This document shows positions 7,124-8,957 of a DNA stretch of 8,957 nucleotides, piece by piece. The stretch is taken from the NCBI GenBank assembly GCA_022448765.1, contig JAKUTI010000098.1:1-8957 (forward strand). Direction: 5' to 3'. The notes under the pieces are model-generated. The model was not told the origin of the DNA. It did not search any database and saw nothing but the letters and a program-made list of their open reading frames with translations. The translations under genes and the position numbers were made by a program. Numbering within the stretch: the first letter of the stretch is position 1; each line of letters starts with the position of its first letter. Source of the stretch: Pseudomonadales bacterium. Its GTDB lineage: Bacteria > Pseudomonadota > Gammaproteobacteria > Pseudomonadales > Azotimanducaceae.

Positions 7124-8025
7124 AGTGGTGGCCGACGCTCATTGTACTTGGCTTATCCGCCTCGGCGAATGAGGACTTGCTCGGCTCTTTTGACATTACT
7201 GAAGTCGATCGTTTCCCCCGATCTTGGATCGTCGAATTCCAAGATCGCGAAGATTCACGACCCCACGAATTTATTGTCGGTCCCATCGACAAGATGGGGC
7301 AAGAAGTTCGGTTCGAAGAATCGATTCGTATCGATGGCGAGAAAATTCGAGTTACCTACCAGGTTCCTTCGGGATTCAAATTGGTCGAGGTGCTCCAGCA
7401 CTACGAAAAACAAATAAGTCGGACGGCCGACAAGCTTCTGTTCCAGTGCGGTGGTCCCGCATGCGGAAGAGCCTCGATTTGGGCCAACGACGTTTTCGGG
7501 ATACGGCTGCTGGCCGCCCCCAATAGGAATCAACATTATCTAGCCGCGACATTTACCATCGGTGGAAACCAATCGTTGGTCGCAATTTATCTCGTTGAAC
7601 GGGGCAACAAGCGAATCTATGTCCACACAGAAAAAGTCGTAACAAAAACTCGTCTTGAATTTGACGGGAATCGCGACTTTGCGGAACGGCTATCGAGGCG
7701 CGGATTTCTTCAGATCGATGGGATCGTCCCCAACCCACAAGGCGTTTTCGATGAAAATCAGCTGAAAAAATTGGACATGCTTGCGGGGTCGTTGACGAGT
7801 TTTGTTGGACAACAAATTTATGTGGTGTGCCACCTATATGGGTCTCTGAATGTCGACGTTCTACTTGAACGATCCAAGGCGTGCGCGGAAATCGTGGCAG
7901 AACGTATTGCGAAAATCAGCGGTGTGACCATGCTGCCGTTTGGCGTCGGCCCAATGGCTCCGACCCAGCAAGCAATGTACGCGAGACTGGAGCTTGTGCT
8001 TCCGAGCCGTCTCCGGAGTGAGTGA
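7120..8025 (+). CDS. Exported DUF4892-family protein with degenerate OmpA-like C-terminal region
   Basis: The function is not established. From TTG 7120 (301 residues) it begins MKWWPTLIVLGLSASA, a short signal peptide with likely cleavage after residue 16, so the protein is probably periplasmic or envelope-bound. The central part resembles DUF4892 proteins of Pseudomonas relatives as I recall them: DRFPRSWIVEF, a CGGPACGR cluster with Cys110 and Cys115, SIWANDVFG, and NQHYLAA. Residues about 208-298 look like a diverged OmpA/Pal peptidoglycan-binding fold (NVDVLLERSKACAEIV, then GVGPMAP). They lack the usual acidic ligand residue and have Lys where Arg is expected. Two more Cys (237 and 255) lie there, so disulfides are possible. 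The TTG overlaps the gpsA stop as TTGA; a GTG at 7105 (306 residues) is the alternative start. A 10-bp hairpin lies at 7219-7247. Confidence 0.8.
   Translation: MKWWPTLIVLGLSASANEDLLGSFDITEVDRFPRSWIVEFQDREDSRPHEFIVGPIDKMGQEVRFEESIRIDGEKIRVTYQVPSGFKLVEVLQHYEKQISRTADKLLFQCGGPACGRASIWANDVFGIRLLAAPNRNQHYLAATFTIGGNQSLVAIYLVERGNKRIYVHTEKVVTKTRLEFDGNRDFAERLSRRGFLQIDGIVPNPQGVFDENQLKKLDMLAGSLTSFVGQQIYVVCHLYGSLNVDVLLERSKACAEIVAERIAKISGVTMLPFGVGPMAPTQQAMYARLELVLPSRLRSE
7219..7247 (+). repeat. Perfect 10-bp inverted repeat within the DUF4892 gene
   Basis: CGATCTTGGA (7219-7228) and TCCAAGATCG (7238-7247) are exact reverse complements around a 9-nt loop, about 100 nt after the start codon. It is the longest perfect short-loop stem I found in the window. 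It lies in coding sequence and has no T-tract after it. A role is unproven. Confidence 0.5.
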
Positions 8026-8905
8026 CGCGCACAGAGTTCCGGCTGGGACGGAGGCAATGATTCAGCGTGTCACGACTCGGCTAGCTCAAGCTCCAGATAT
8101 CTATTACGGCCACGGATCGATCAACGCGGAAATAGAAGCATGGATCTTGGTGCACGGTCTTCTGGAGCAAAACGGCGTCGATTCGATCGACGCGCACTTT
8201 GAACGGAGCGTAGAAGATTGTTTGTCTCTTCGGCTTCGCGAACGGATTCCGGCGGCGTATCTGACGGGGTTAGCTTGGTACTTTAATCGTTGGTTCGACG
8301 TTGCACAGGGCGTAATGATTCCGCGCTCGCCAATCGGCGAAATGATCGAGGTGAAGCTAAGCCCCTGGTTGCGAGACCCACCCGAACGTATTTTAGATCT
8401 GTGCTGTGGTACGGGCTGTCTTGGCGTCATGGCAGCGTTGGCATTCCCAGGAGCTTCGGTGACATTGGTAGATAATGATGACCAGGCCTTATCTTCTGCC
8501 CGAGCGAATGTGTTACGCCATGGCGTATCGGATGCTGTCGAGATATTGAAATCGGATTTGTTTGATGAACTCGACCCGTGTGTATATGACGTGATTATTG
8601 CCAATCCTCCTTATGTTTCTTTCGACGAATTCGAGCGTTTGCCTAGCGAATATTCCTACGAACCACGCACAGGCCTGGTCGCGGGTCACGACGGGCTTGT
8701 TTTTTGGCGGCGCATATTGATGAAGGTTGGTGAATGGATATCGCCCAAAGGTGTCCTGGTCGGTGAGACTGGCAGCGCAACCGTCAACTTCTTGAACGCA
8801 TTTTCGTCGTACACCATCTACTGGCCGGTACTCGAAAGCGCGGTTCGACAGGAGGATGGAGGGTTCGGCGTTTTCGTGGCCGACGCAGAAACATTCTTGC
8901 GGTAA
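8018..8905 (+). CDS. prmB: Ribosomal protein L3 N5-glutamine methyltransferase
   Basis: PrmB transfers a methyl group from S-adenosylmethionine to a Gln side chain of ribosomal protein L3. The N-terminal helical part has IYYGHG, as in E. coli PrmB. RIPAAYLTGLAWYF and IPRSPIGEMIE follow; RSPIGE separates PrmB from PrmC. The SAM-binding motif is ILDLCCGTGCLGV (about 125-137), and the catalytic NPPYV is at 196-200. The end matches with the GGFGVF segment. The start is uncertain. GTG 8018 (295 residues, 8-bp overlap with the previous gene) keeps a Thr that aligns with the conserved TIQDMLR helix of E. coli. ATG 8057 (282 residues) has GGAGG, but only 2 nt away. The frame is open further back to 7940, but that part reads as a shadow of the DUF4892 gene. 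It is followed by aroC, as in E. coli. Confidence 0.93.
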   Translation: MSDAHRVPAGTEAMIQRVTTRLAQAPDIYYGHGSINAEIEAWILVHGLLEQNGVDSIDAHFERSVEDCLSLRLRERIPAAYLTGLAWYFNRWFDVAQGVMIPRSPIGEMIEVKLSPWLRDPPERILDLCCGTGCLGVMAALAFPGASVTLVDNDDQALSSARANVLRHGVSDAVEILKSDLFDELDPCVYDVIIANPPYVSFDEFERLPSEYSYEPRTGLVAGHDGLVFWRRILMKVGEWISPKGVLVGETGSATVNFLNAFSSYTIYWPVLESAVRQEDGGFGVFVADAETFLR

Positions 8906-8914
8906 GCTGAGTAA

Positions 8915-8957
8915 ATGGCAGGCAATACGTTTGGACAGACTTTTACCGTTACGACGT
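8915..8957 (+). CDS. aroC: Chorismate synthase, N-terminal fragment (cut by window end)
   Basis: From ATG 8915 the frame reads MAGNTFGQTFTVTT and runs off the window. This matches the conserved start of chorismate synthase (MAGNTIGQLFRVTT in E. coli), the FMN-dependent last step of the shikimate pathway that makes chorismate. It begins 9 bp after the prmB stop, and prmB-aroC adjacency is well known in Gammaproteobacteria. Only 14 codons are visible, so integrity cannot be judged. The Shine-Dalgarno is weak (GAG at 8909-8911, 3 nt away), which may mean coupling to prmB translation. Confidence 0.85.
   Translation, partial: MAGNTFGQTFTVTT

Noticed and set aside
7940..8017. In-frame upstream extension of prmB
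   Set aside because: It would overlap the DUF4892 gene by 86 bases, and the extra residues do not resemble PrmB.
8906..8914. Terminator between prmB and aroC
   Set aside because: The 9-bp gap has no stem and no T-tract, so read-through is expected.

Overview
The window is a gene-dense piece of a bacterial chromosome that looks gammaproteobacterial. The order sucB-lpd-sucC-sucD matches the pseudomonad-type TCA cluster, where lpd sits between sucB and sucC. PrmB, the DUF4892 protein and the prmB-aroC neighbourhood also point to Gammaproteobacteria. Base composition is close to even, slightly GC-rich. I cannot name a genus from the sequence.

Layout: all nine genes lie on the + strand. They are packed so tightly that the largest gap is 54 bp, between lpd and sucC, and two or three junctions overlap. 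From left to right: the 3' part of sucB (E2 of 2-oxoglutarate dehydrogenase), lpd (E3), sucC and sucD (succinyl-CoA synthetase beta and alpha), htpG (Hsp90), gpsA (glycerol-3-phosphate dehydrogenase), an exported DUF4892-family protein, prmB (ribosomal protein L3 glutamine methyltransferase) and the first 14 codons of aroC (chorismate synthase). No stretch over 60 bases lacks a gene. I see no RNA gene, mobile element, CRISPR array or intrinsic terminator.

How the genes work together: sucB, lpd and sucCD carry 2-oxoglutarate to succinate with one nucleotide triphosphate made. The genes behind them have unrelated housekeeping roles (protein folding, phospholipid precursor, envelope, ribosome modification, aromatic synthesis). 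They look co-transcribed by read-through, since no terminator or convincing promoter separates them. Five of the eight visible start codons appear to be GTG or TTG, and several junctions suggest translational coupling.

Novelty: this is mostly ordinary core metabolism and I see no clear undescribed system. The points most worth a second look are the DUF4892 protein with a degenerate OmpA-like tail, the hairpin between lpd and sucC beside the sucC ribosome binding site, an AT-rich island inside sucC, an altered conserved motif in SucC, and the compressed gene order with htpG joined to the suc cluster.
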